Shown: positions 1 to 6,842, counted from the stretch's first letter. The stretch is 7,675 nucleotides of DNA from Desulfobacteraceae bacterium (GCA_011391835.1 JAABPS010000094.1:1-7675), one strand, 5' to 3'. Program-made: numbers and translations. Notes: generated from the sequence alone by a model not told the origin.

Positions 1-840
1 ATATTTCAGCACATACCGAAAACCGCGGGGACCACGCTTTCATTTATCATTACCCGCTACTTTGACGGACAGGATGTTTATCATATACGAAACCTGCAGC
101 AGATGAAAGGGCCGGCATACAGCAGCTATTTTGGCTCCATGGAGGATTTTATTAACCAGACGCCAGTGGTGCGAAACCGATTTCGCTGTATTATCGGGCA
201 TATGCCTTTTGGAATCCACCGATATCTTGATAATCCTTTTCGTTACATTGCCTTTGTGCGCGATCCGGTCGAACGGGTTATCTCCCAATTTGGCCAGTAC
301 CTGCGGATGGTAATAGGCGGTGAATTGGATGGCGATCCGATCCCCTTGGAACAGTTTTTGGAAAGCAGATCCAGGGTACTAAACAATCATCAAACCCGTT
401 TTCTCAGCGGATTGAATTTTACCTCATACTCGCCCAATGAATGTTATGAAAAGGCATTGGAGAATATTAACAGGTATTTTTCCTTGGTCGGCGTTGCAGA
501 AAGATTTGACGAATCCCTGATGCTGCTCTCCAAAATATTCCAATGGCCAGATGTCACCTATGTAAAAGAAAACATCGGCACTCATCAGCCCTCTATTGCT
601 GACATTGATCCGGCTACCGTTGAAAGGATCCGAGATGCCAATGAGTACGATACACGGCTTCATCTGCACGCAATCAGTCTATTGGATGATAAGATGCGTT
701 TGCAGGGGAAGAGTTTTAAAAGAGATCTTAACAGGTTTAAAAGAAAACAGGCGTTGAATCAATTCGGTTATAATTTCAAGGCGCAGCTTTGGACACGCCT
801 AAGACATCTTTTTTTTGAGGTCAGAAAATCGAATCCGTAA
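1..840 (+). CDS. Sulfotransferase, Sulfotransfer_2-like (5' end missing)
   Basis: Likely transfers sulfate from PAPS to a sugar hydroxyl or other acceptor; the acceptor cannot be told from sequence. The frame is open from base 1 and its first in-frame ATG (103) is internal, because the PAPS 5'-phosphosulfate loop HIPKTAGTTL lies before it at visible residues 4-13. Only a short N-terminus is therefore missing. A GHMPFG segment and the 3'-phosphate motif RDPVERVIS (visible residues 87-95, Arg and Ser eight apart as in the family) follow, then NHQTRFLSG, which is common in bacterial Sulfotransfer_2 (PF03567) proteins. 279 residues are visible, near normal length, ending in a basic tail and a TAA stop. 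No signal peptide can be judged because the start is outside. It is first in a plus-strand row with an ABC exporter and two further sulfotransferases, and its last codons overlap the probable start of the exporter. The family call is firm; the substrate is unknown. Confidence 0.9.
   Translation: MFQHIPKTAGTTLSFIITRYFDGQDVYHIRNLQQMKGPAYSSYFGSMEDFINQTPVVRNRFRCIIGHMPFGIHRYLDNPFRYIAFVRDPVERVISQFGQYLRMVIGGELDGDPIPLEQFLESRSRVLNNHQTRFLSGLNFTSYSPNECYEKALENINRYFSLVGVAERFDESLMLLSKIFQWPDVTYVKENIGTHQPSIADIDPATVERIRDANEYDTRLHLHAISLLDDKMRLQGKSFKRDLNRFKRKQALNQFGYNFKAQLWTRLRHLFFEVRKSNP
817..821 (+). promoter_or_regulatory. Ribosome-binding site GAGGT for the ABC exporter
   Basis: GAGGT lies six bases before ATC 828, inside the end of the upstream sulfotransferase gene. 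It is the best Shine-Dalgarno match in the open part of the exporter frame and is the main reason for placing that gene's start at 828. Seen directly; its role is inferred. Confidence 0.5.
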
Positions 841-2660
841 ACGACATAAACTGGCGCACGCTGCTGAAAAATTCGATATGGGCGCTTCGTACCACATATC
901 GCACATCCCGCGGGTTATTCCTATCACAGGCTGCCACTTCGATCATTTCTGCTGTTATACCGGCCCTCCTGGCAGTTACATTCGGTGTTCTGGTCGGGAT
1001 CTTTAAACGGTCCATGGAGGTCGCAGATCCCGATATTATTCCGATTGCCGTGTGGCTGGGAATTTCAATGGGCCTCATCTTTCTCGGCGCGCTGTGTGAG
1101 ATTGTCGAGCGTTATTGCGTTCAGCGATTAACTGACGAACTGATGCTGTCAGTTTCGCATCAGGTATTGAGCCATGCTGCGGAACTGGATCTATCCTTTT
1201 TTGAAGATTTGGAATCTCAGGATATGCTTTTCCGCGCAAACCAAAGTTCGGGACAGGATTTTCTGAGGTTTGTGCTGGACAGCATCGATTTCGTTTCCAT
1301 GCTCATTCAGTTCTGTTCCCTGTTCAGCGTAATGTTCTGGATTGAACCGTTTCTTACTCCTCTTCTCCTTCCGGTCAGCCTGCCCTGGATGATGTATCAA
1401 TGGAAAATGTCGAAGCTGAAGTACGAGGTCAAGCGGTCCAGAACTACCAAGCGGCGCTGGACGCGTTATTACACACGCTTGCTTCTGGACCGTATCAATG
1501 TTTCAAACACTAAACTTTTCAATTTGGCACCGCTGCTTTTAAAACGTTTTCAGGAGACCTTCAGAGAGGTGATTGATGCTGACAAACAGGTGTATAGTAA
1601 ACAGGCAACCGGCAGTTTCGTGGCAACAGCCGTATTTACAATGGCATTTATCTTATTGATTGGATGGATCGGGTATGAAACACTTAGTGGTAAAAATTCC
1701 ATAGAAAATTTTGTGGTGTTCTGGGCGGCAGCCATCCGGTTTCGGGCATGTCTCTCCCGTTTGGTGGTGACCCTGGCAGGGAGCCTGGGGAGTATGCTGT
1801 TTGTGACCAATATGCTCGAGTTTCTGGAAACCCGTCCCAGGATTGATCAACATTCCGGTATTACCCCTGCGGCCATTCATGGGGTTATTACCCTGGAACA
1901 GGTTGAGTTTTGTTACACGGGCTGCACAGAGCCTACATTGAAAGATATATCCCTGTCGATTCAGCCTGGAGAAACCGTTGCGTTTGTCGGCGCCAATGGT
2001 GCGGGTAAAACCACAACAGCCAAGTTAATTGCGCGCTTTTATGATGTGACCCGTGGCAGTGTTAAAATTGATCAAACAGATATTCGTGACCTCTCTCCTG
2101 ATTGGCTTTACAAACATATTGCATACGTGGGTCAGAGTCCTGTGGTGTTTGAAGCCACAGCACACGAAAATATCGCCTTTGGGGATTGGCAGCGATTGTT
2201 GAACGATTATGAGGCAGTAAAAAACATTGCTGTCAAAACGGGCGTAGATGCCATGGTCAGGAACATGTCTGAAGGGTATGATACCCGTCTGGGCCGGTTG
2301 TTTGGGCAATATGACCTTTCAGGCGGGCAATGGCAGCAATTTGCCATTGCCCGCGTGCTGGCCAAAGAGGCAGATATTTATATTCTGGACGAGCCAACCT
2401 CCAATCTGGACTTGAAGACAGAACACGACATCTTTTCCCGCTTCCAAAAGCTTACGAAAGGAAAAACGACGATTCTAATATCCCACCGGTTTTCCTCTGT
2501 GAGCATGGCGGATCGAATCTTCGTATTTGAAGAGGGAGAGATCGTGGAATCCGGTACGCATGAGGCACTTCTGTCCCTTGGCGGTATTTACGCCAGTCTC
2601 TACAAAATTCATTCCAGGGGAGTCAGATTTCAATCTGATCCAGACAAGGTTGCGCGATGA
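828..2660 (+). CDS. ABC exporter half-transporter (fused membrane and ATPase domains), probable ATC start
   Basis: Type I (B-family-like) ABC exporter that should dimerise in the inner membrane and use ATP to export a lipid, glycan or small product. From 828 it has 610 residues, the usual length. Hydrophobic segments lie at about 29-59, 70-98, 155-192 (two helices) and 262-286, with one more near 295-320. The ATPase has A-loop Tyr363, Walker A GANGAGKTT (388-396), Q-loop Gln436, signature LSGGQ (497-501), Walker B ending LDE (Asp521, Glu522) and H-loop His553, so it looks catalytically intact. No C39 peptidase domain is present. The first ATG in frame (1014) would remove TM1. The frame is open back to the TGA at 816 with no ATG, GTG or TTG, and ATC 828 behind GAGGT is the best candidate; a lost ATG or a sequence error is the alternative. 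The gene overlaps the preceding one by 13 bases and the next sulfotransferase by ATGA, implying coupling. The family is certain; the exact start is not. Confidence 0.88.
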   Translation: MESVNDINWRTLLKNSIWALRTTYRTSRGLFLSQAATSIISAVIPALLAVTFGVLVGIFKRSMEVADPDIIPIAVWLGISMGLIFLGALCEIVERYCVQRLTDELMLSVSHQVLSHAAELDLSFFEDLESQDMLFRANQSSGQDFLRFVLDSIDFVSMLIQFCSLFSVMFWIEPFLTPLLLPVSLPWMMYQWKMSKLKYEVKRSRTTKRRWTRYYTRLLLDRINVSNTKLFNLAPLLLKRFQETFREVIDADKQVYSKQATGSFVATAVFTMAFILLIGWIGYETLSGKNSIENFVVFWAAAIRFRACLSRLVVTLAGSLGSMLFVTNMLEFLETRPRIDQHSGITPAAIHGVITLEQVEFCYTGCTEPTLKDISLSIQPGETVAFVGANGAGKTTTAKLIARFYDVTRGSVKIDQTDIRDLSPDWLYKHIAYVGQSPVVFEATAHENIAFGDWQRLLNDYEAVKNIAVKTGVDAMVRNMSEGYDTRLGRLFGQYDLSGGQWQQFAIARVLAKEADIYILDEPTSNLDLKTEHDIFSRFQKLTKGKTTILISHRFSSVSMADRIFVFEEGEIVESGTHEALLSLGGIYASLYKIHSRGVRFQSDPDKVAR

Positions 2661-3637
2661 GAAGCCCCCGGTTTTGTATTCATATCGGTTTGCCCAAAAC
2701 CGCAACAACCACGCTGCAAAAACAAATTTTTATACATCATCCTCAAATCGAATATCTTGGCAAATACATCACGCCGGGCTTCATGGGGAAACAAAAATTT
2801 CGTGATCTGCAAACGGATCACCTCATGAAGTGCATATTAAAGAAGTCCATGAACGAGAAAGGAATTGGGGGTTTACAGAGATTATTAAAGGATCAAATAC
2901 TTCCTCATCTTGATCTGAATAAATTGCTGCTGGTTTCCCAGGAGGGAATCTCATCTGGAGATTTGCCAAGTCGGGCGAGGCGCGCTAGAAACTTTGGGGC
3001 CATATTCAATCGGTGCAAGATTGTGATAGTCCTTCGTGAGCCGTTAAGTCTAATCGAATCTCTTTACTTTCAAAAGATGAAAGAATTAAATCTAAGGAAG
3101 CAATCCCTGTGGGTAAAATGCCCTGACTATTACAGCATTAATAAGTGGCTGGAACGGTATTGGAATTCGTCTCCTTCCGGTCCGCTGTGGAACCTGGATT
3201 ATTACCGGACCATTGAGGCTTTTGGCAGTGTATTCGGCAGGACAAATGTCGGTATTTTTTTGTACGAAGATTTAACGGAACATCCTTCTCTTTTTTTTAA
3301 GCAATTCTGTGAGTTCACAGGAATTGATTTTGAGAAAAGTTTGCAGCTCATATCTGATCAAAGAGACAATGTCCGATGGAATAAGGACGTGATTGACCGT
3401 TTGGAGACGATTCAAACCTCATTTGTGGATTCGGTCAAATTTCGCCTTTCCTCTATTAAAAAACGCAAGGAGATGCTCGGAATAAGAAAGGCAGATAGTT
3501 TTGATGACACGGAAAAAGCTGAGGCAGAGATAGCAGACGTGTGGAAAAAACGTATTGTGGAATATACCCGTCCAGGGAATAACGCCCTGATGCGAGAATG
3601 GGGATTGAAGCTGAAGCCGTATGACTATCCGGTATGA
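2657..3637 (+). CDS. PAPS-dependent sulfotransferase
   Basis: A 326-residue cytoplasmic sulfotransferase, distinct from the one at the window start. The N-terminal strand and PAPS loop are IHIGLPKTATTTLQ (residues 8-21). The 3'-phosphate-binding strand is IVIVLREPLSLIES, with Arg127 and Ser135 at the canonical spacing of eight. A later block FLYEDLTEHPSLFFKQFCEF (201-220), followed by TGID, matches the C-terminal helix region common to bacterial sulfotransferases. The region between the two PAPS motifs, where acceptor specificity usually lies, is basic and lacks obvious similarity to the neighbours. The ATG start overlaps the TGA of the ABC exporter (ATGA), a sign of translational coupling and of a shared pathway. 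The stop is TGA, and 28 bases separate it from the next sulfotransferase. The acceptor could be a glycan, lipid or peptide tyrosine; nothing here decides. There is no signal peptide or membrane segment. Confidence 0.88.
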   Translation: MRSPRFCIHIGLPKTATTTLQKQIFIHHPQIEYLGKYITPGFMGKQKFRDLQTDHLMKCILKKSMNEKGIGGLQRLLKDQILPHLDLNKLLLVSQEGISSGDLPSRARRARNFGAIFNRCKIVIVLREPLSLIESLYFQKMKELNLRKQSLWVKCPDYYSINKWLERYWNSSPSGPLWNLDYYRTIEAFGSVFGRTNVGIFLYEDLTEHPSLFFKQFCEFTGIDFEKSLQLISDQRDNVRWNKDVIDRLETIQTSFVDSVKFRLSSIKKRKEMLGIRKADSFDDTEKAEAEIADVWKKRIVEYTRPGNNALMREWGLKLKPYDYPV

Positions 3638-3650
3638 CGGGTTACTGTTC

Positions 3651-3656
3651 AGGTGA
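3651..3656 (+). promoter_or_regulatory. Ribosome-binding site AGGTGA
   Basis: AGGTGA nine bases before ATG 3666 supports that start, which also keeps the first beta strand leading into the PAPS loop of the third sulfotransferase. Confidence 0.6.
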
Positions 3657-3665
3657 AAGCGAATA

Positions 3666-4412
3666 ATGATTATTAGCCATAAGTACAGATATGTATTTAT
3701 CATGAATCCCAGAACAGCCAGCACTTCCATAGGAAGAGAACTCTGCGATTGCTATGGCGGTGAAAAAATCCTCTGGAAACACGCTCTATACAGTGATTTC
3801 TTAAAGCAGGCTTCAAATGACGAAAAACGCTATTTTGCCTTCACTGGTCAGAGAAATCCATTGGATGAATTAATTACACTTTTTTTTAGGCAGAAATATC
3901 GTAATCTTGAAAAGCTGAAAAAAAAACTTAAATTGGTCAACCGAAAAGACATTGTTAGAAATCGAATAGAAAAATCGTACTATATCAATAAAAATGACCT
4001 TACTTTTGTTCAATATTTTAATCGATATTGCAGGTATAATATTGATCGATCCTATTTGAGAATCGAACGGGAGAAAATGGATTTCGTTTATCGCTATGAG
4101 AACTTGCAGGACGATTTCAGCTCAATTCTAAAAGCCATTGGTATTGAGCAAAAGCGGGATTTACCCCAACACAGTAAAAAAACAATGAAAAAGGAAAGCG
4201 ATTTTTATCACTATTATACACCGGATATCCGGCAGCGGGTGCAGATTGTTTTTAGCGAAAGTTTTAAAGAAATGGGATATGCTTTTCCTGCTGATTGGCC
4301 CAAGCCAACCACGCTTGATTATCTACTGTTTTATAAAGATTTTATGTTAAAGCATCCAAGGGGAGCCATGCGCTTCATGCTGTCGAAAGCGATGAAGCGT
4401 AATTTGAAATAA
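3666..4412 (+). CDS. Small divergent sulfotransferase-family protein
   Basis: A 248-residue protein with sulfotransferase architecture. An N-terminal strand YRYVFIMNPRTASTSI (residues 7-22) carries the PAPS 5'-loop (NPRTASTSI). The 3'-phosphate site is probably RNPLDELIT (63-71), where Thr71 replaces the usual Ser at the +8 position from Arg63. YRYENLQDDFSSIL (142-155) matches the downstream family block, and YYTPDIRQRVQIVF plus FKEMGYAF (about 183-207) resemble the Sulfotransfer_2 C-terminus. The gap between the two PAPS motifs is much shorter than in the second sulfotransferase, so the acceptor pocket should differ. Many Lys, Tyr and Arg residues make the protein basic. The gene is visibly A+T-richer than its neighbours (17 of 60 bases G+C at 3901-3960), suggesting a separate origin. 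It is the last gene of the plus-strand row, running into convergent minus-strand genes. Family call good; activity inferred, since Thr for Ser is conservative. Confidence 0.8.
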   Translation: MIISHKYRYVFIMNPRTASTSIGRELCDCYGGEKILWKHALYSDFLKQASNDEKRYFAFTGQRNPLDELITLFFRQKYRNLEKLKKKLKLVNRKDIVRNRIEKSYYINKNDLTFVQYFNRYCRYNIDRSYLRIEREKMDFVYRYENLQDDFSSILKAIGIEQKRDLPQHSKKTMKKESDFYHYYTPDIRQRVQIVFSESFKEMGYAFPADWPKPTTLDYLLFYKDFMLKHPRGAMRFMLSKAMKRNLK

Positions 4413-4455
4413 AGATCGGGGCTTTTTACGGTCATGTATCAATGAATTCAAAATG
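4413..4455. other. Convergent intergenic gap without a clear terminator
   Basis: These 43 bases separate the TAA of the third sulfotransferase from the TAA of the minus-strand radical SAM gene. A weak stem (GATCG against CGGTC with a G-T pair) and an eight-base palindrome TGAATTCA can be found, but neither is a G+C-rich hairpin followed by a T run. Opposing transcripts may therefore overlap here. Confidence 0.5.
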
Positions 4456-5688
4456 TTATCCTATGGGTTCTTTCTGCGAAGATTTGCGAGACACAGCTTC
4501 GAGAAACGATTCTGGCGATTGGGGGGCTTCAACATTGATGCCGTCAGGTATAGGGCGAAGGGGAACTTGATGGATGATTGTCGGATGATGGTCAGAGCGA
4601 AAGAAACATGTCCGGCATGAACGGGTACCGCCTGCCTGCTGGAAATTCAAGCGGCGGAAGCGGCTCCCGGCACATTTCCAGATTGTATCAAATGTATGTT
4701 CTTTCAGACTGCCGAAGAACTCACTCTCGTTTTGGGCATAACTGCAGAATGCGAGGGTGCCGTCAGCATTTAGCGTTGGGGCATAGAACGGCTTGCCGCA
4801 ATGTAATGGGCCTTTGGAAAGAAAGTCCATTCGGTGTTCAGGATCGCGTTTATTTTCTTTATAATGATACCGCGATAGATTGGCAGATTCGGGGACGAGC
4901 AATTCATCTAAGCTGTATCCGCGATAGTCATAAGGTCGGAGTGTCTTGACCGTAAACAGATCCGCCCCGCTTTTCTGTGCCAAATTGAGCAGTTCCGGCA
5001 TCTGGTGTTCCGTATGCTTTGTCGCAAGGGATCTGAATTCGATTAAGGGATAAGATTGTTTTAATTTTATTTTGGCTTCCGCCAGTCTTTGAATCGTTTG
5101 CAGGACCGTCTTTAAATGCCCTCCCACACGATAGGTCTGGTAGGTTTGTTGATCCGCCCCATCCACACATACGATAATAACATTGGGCCCTGCGGACACA
5201 AGATCTTCGATCTTTTTGGGAGAATTGGCAACATTTCCATTGGTGCTGATAACGGTTTTGATGTGGCTTTTCCCTGCGTACGCAATCATATCAGCGATTT
5301 TCGGGTGCAGCATCGGTTCTCCCCAATCCCAAAACAGCATAAACAATAAATAATCGCGAAGTGCATTAACTGTCCGGCAGTAGAGATCGAAATCTAAATG
5401 CTCCCCGGGCCTTCCCAATGAACCTTTACCCGTGGGACAGGCGGGACAGTGAAGATTGCAAGTAGTTGTCACCCCTACATGCAGGATGTGCGGGCGGGCC
5501 AGTTCAACATATTTGAGCATAGGCTGGTTAATATATTGACGTGCCAAATTTCGGCGTTTGCTTGCGTTTAGGGGGCAATGGTATATCAGTCGTTCCTGAT
5601 TAATGGAGAAGTTTTCTATTTTTTTCAACTCAGACAGCCGCTGATGATAGCTCCAAAAGAGCCTTATCAAAATTTTTAGACGCTTCAT
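4456..5688 (-). CDS. Radical SAM protein with reduced SPASM-like C-terminus
   Basis: A 410-residue radical SAM enzyme: a 4Fe-4S cluster cleaves S-adenosylmethionine to start radical chemistry on an unknown substrate. Cluster ligands are in TTCNLHCPACPTG (Cys77, Cys81, Cys84; CX3CX2C). WGEP (residues 122-125) fills the GGEP position that contacts SAM, and VISTNGN (146-152) is the next conserved strand. The C-terminus has CX12GX4C (Cys297, Cys315), then FGSL and TIW, then CX2C (Cys358, Cys361), enough for one auxiliary cluster. The full SPASM set CX2CX5CX3C is absent; His367 sits where the third Cys would be. An N-terminal extension of about 70 basic residues precedes the barrel. ATG 5688 is preferred over an in-frame TTG at 5703 because GGAG lies nine bases before the ATG and includes that TTG's last base. 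It starts 2 bases after the glycosyltransferase stop, so the two are one operon. No RiPP precursor is visible nearby, so glycan or lipid modification is as likely as peptide chemistry. Confidence 0.88.
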   Translation of the reverse strand: MKRLKILIRLFWSYHQRLSELKKIENFSINQERLIYHCPLNASKRRNLARQYINQPMLKYVELARPHILHVGVTTTCNLHCPACPTGKGSLGRPGEHLDFDLYCRTVNALRDYLLFMLFWDWGEPMLHPKIADMIAYAGKSHIKTVISTNGNVANSPKKIEDLVSAGPNVIIVCVDGADQQTYQTYRVGGHLKTVLQTIQRLAEAKIKLKQSYPLIEFRSLATKHTEHQMPELLNLAQKSGADLFTVKTLRPYDYRGYSLDELLVPESANLSRYHYKENKRDPEHRMDFLSKGPLHCGKPFYAPTLNADGTLAFCSYAQNESEFFGSLKEHTFDTIWKCAGSRFRRLNFQQAGGTRSCRTCFFRSDHHPTIIHQVPLRPIPDGINVEAPQSPESFLEAVSRKSSQKEPIG

Positions 5689-5690
5689 TT

Positions 5691-6593
5691 TTACAATCTC
5701 CAAAAAGCCAATCGATTGAAACGTCGCGGGTTGGGCCTGTTTGGGCGATTGGCCACCATTTCCCAGAACATTTCATTGGATCTTTGGCTGGCATTTATCG
5801 GATCAGGCCAGGAAAGCGCTCCTACTCGATTATTGGTGATGATGCGACATCCGCATGCCAACGCTTCCACGGCCATTCGGCCGAATGCATGAAGCATTAC
5901 CGGAGCGATGACTACGGCTTTATACTGATTGAGCAGATCAGGCATGTCGTTATATGGGATGGAGAGATAGTCCATATACTCCACGGGATATCCCTCGGCC
6001 TCGGCTAAAGCCGCTGCGTCTGGCGCCAGACGGCCAGCATCGCCGGTGAGCAGAGCGGCATGTTTACGCTGATGAAATGGTGTCATGGAACGAAAGTGCT
6101 TCAGATCGATGGGGCTGGCAATTTCATATTGGCGCGGGGATTTGATTTTTATCAACTGATTAACAGCAAGGCGATGCAAGGGCGAGAGAAACTGAACCGT
6201 GTCACACAGATTGTAAAGTTCCTCGAAGGCGCCGGGAATCAAGGGGCCGCAGGTGCAGGCAATTCGCTTAAGGGGTTCAGTCTGAATACACCTGCCGTCT
6301 CTATGGGCGCAGGGATGCACATCGTGTTCAGACTTGATGACATAGCCGCGATATCCCTTCAACCGTTTGGACCATAGCTGCGCCCATCGGCATTCTTCCA
6401 TTTCTCCCACCCCTCCGGAGGGTCTCAGATTAGCCAACACCAGGGTGTCGTATTGCTTCAGTTGGACGTGCGAATCCGGGAGGGCTACATCAACCTTGAC
6501 GTCAGGAGGAGCAGCATCCAGATGGTCGCGAAGGCTTAATTCAGCGCCTCCCAGTTTATCTAAAGAATTGGCGTGGATGAGTAAGAGACGCAT
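5691..6593 (-). CDS. GT4-like glycosyltransferase (GT-B fold), short
   Basis: A 300-residue retaining-type glycosyltransferase that likely moves a sugar from a nucleotide donor to a glycan or lipid acceptor at the cytoplasmic face of the membrane. The N-terminus MRLLLIHANS followed by GGAELSL (15-21) is the family's first strand and glycine loop. A cysteine-rich stretch, HPCAHRDGRC then ACTCG (Cys95, 102, 113, 115), resembles the His/Cys region after the HD motif in some GT4 N-domains and may bind metal. The C-terminal donor site is HAFGRMAVEALACGCRIITN (235-254), where His235 replaces the first Glu of the usual EX7E pair while Glu243 remains. At 300 residues it is shorter than the usual 350-400, with compact linkers. 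ATG 6593 is the natural start, though its ribosome-binding site is weak (GAAAG). It is first in a two-gene minus-strand unit with the radical SAM gene. The family is well supported; the sugar and acceptor are unknown. Confidence 0.85.
   Translation of the reverse strand: MRLLLIHANSLDKLGGAELSLRDHLDAAPPDVKVDVALPDSHVQLKQYDTLVLANLRPSGGVGEMEECRWAQLWSKRLKGYRGYVIKSEHDVHPCAHRDGRCIQTEPLKRIACTCGPLIPGAFEELYNLCDTVQFLSPLHRLAVNQLIKIKSPRQYEIASPIDLKHFRSMTPFHQRKHAALLTGDAGRLAPDAAALAEAEGYPVEYMDYLSIPYNDMPDLLNQYKAVVIAPVMLHAFGRMAVEALACGCRIITNNRVGALSWPDPINASQRSNEMFWEMVANRPNRPNPRRFNRLAFWRL
5698..5701 (-). promoter_or_regulatory. Ribosome-binding site GGAG deciding the radical SAM start
   Basis: On the minus strand GGAG reads from 5701 to 5698, nine bases before ATG 5688. 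It falls within the last codons of the glycosyltransferase gene and argues against initiation at TTG 5703. Confidence 0.6.
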
Positions 6594-6723
6594 ACACTTT
6601 CAAGCGGAAATATTACTTATTAAAATGATCTCTGATGAAATGAGCGCCCTTTTTTATTTATTACTTCCATTCTTCAAAAGATGTCCGTTCGGGTTAGTAT
6701 CAAGTTACAATAGATTGAAATGC

Positions 6724-6760
6724 TAATTCAAGTCAAGCTGAAAGATGGAATCTTGAATTA
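6724..6760. repeat. Inverted repeat TAATTCAAG / CTTGAATTA
   Basis: Perfect nine-base arms at 6724-6732 and 6752-6760 with a 19-base loop, ending 15 bases before the -35 box. With no T run behind it, a terminator is unlikely. The two half-sites lie 28 bases apart centre to centre, so an operator for a dimeric regulator is possible. The function is inferred. Confidence 0.55.
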
Positions 6761-6793
6761 CTGGATACACGCTTCTTGATCTTATGGATACAG
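6752..6793 (+). repeat. Tandem imperfect direct repeat, 23-base period
   Basis: CTTGAATTACTGGATACAC (6752-6770) and CTTGATCTTATGGATACAG (6775-6793) agree at 14 of 19 positions, sharing CTTGA and TGGATACA. The second copy covers the -35 box and part of the spacer of the ABC-2 promoter, the first lies directly upstream. The period of about two helical turns would put two bound proteins on the same face of the DNA, suggesting a binding site for a regulator of the exporter. Seen directly; the role is inferred. Confidence 0.5.
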
Positions 6794-6804
6794 AGAAGTA
6801 TAAG
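6776..6804 (+). promoter_or_regulatory. Sigma70-like promoter for the ABC-2 exporter operon
   Basis: -35 TTGATC (6776-6781) and -10 TATAAG (6799-6804) are separated by 17 bases. They match four and five of six consensus positions. Transcription would start near 6811, leaving a leader of about 45 bases before ATG 6855. It lies inside the direct-repeat region, so regulation at this site is plausible. Confidence 0.55.
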
Positions 6805-6842
6805 ACAGTTGTCAAACTCTTTTACATTTCAGTAAGCTTTAT

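Noticed and set aside
809..840. Programmed frameshift at the T8 run joining the sulfotransferase to the exporter
   Set aside because: Slipping into the exporter frame meets TGA at 816 at once, and the other shift leads into a frame that ends at 1006. Neither yields a fusion.
815..1006. TTG-started reading frame between the first sulfotransferase and the exporter
   Set aside because: It overlaps, in another frame, the convincing N-terminal TM1 coding of the exporter, has no ribosome-binding site, and its product (Arg/His-rich, no motif) looks non-coding.
1..4412. RaxX/RaxST/RaxB-like sulfated peptide secretion system
   Set aside because: The exporter lacks a C39 peptidase domain and no short precursor gene with a leader and a Tyr-containing core is visible. 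The combination sulfotransferase plus ABC exporter alone is not enough.
4413..4455. Bidirectional terminator between the convergent units
   Set aside because: Only a weak imperfect stem and an A+T palindrome are present, without the G+C-rich stem and T run of an intrinsic terminator.
4578..4949. Plus-strand reading frame opposite the radical SAM gene
   Set aside because: It is antisense to the conserved SPASM-like region. Its translation has no recognisable motif and lies wholly within a well-supported gene.
6060..6377. Plus-strand reading frame opposite the glycosyltransferase
   Set aside because: A shadow of the minus-strand gene, which carries the GT4 motifs; no ribosome-binding site or family signal of its own.
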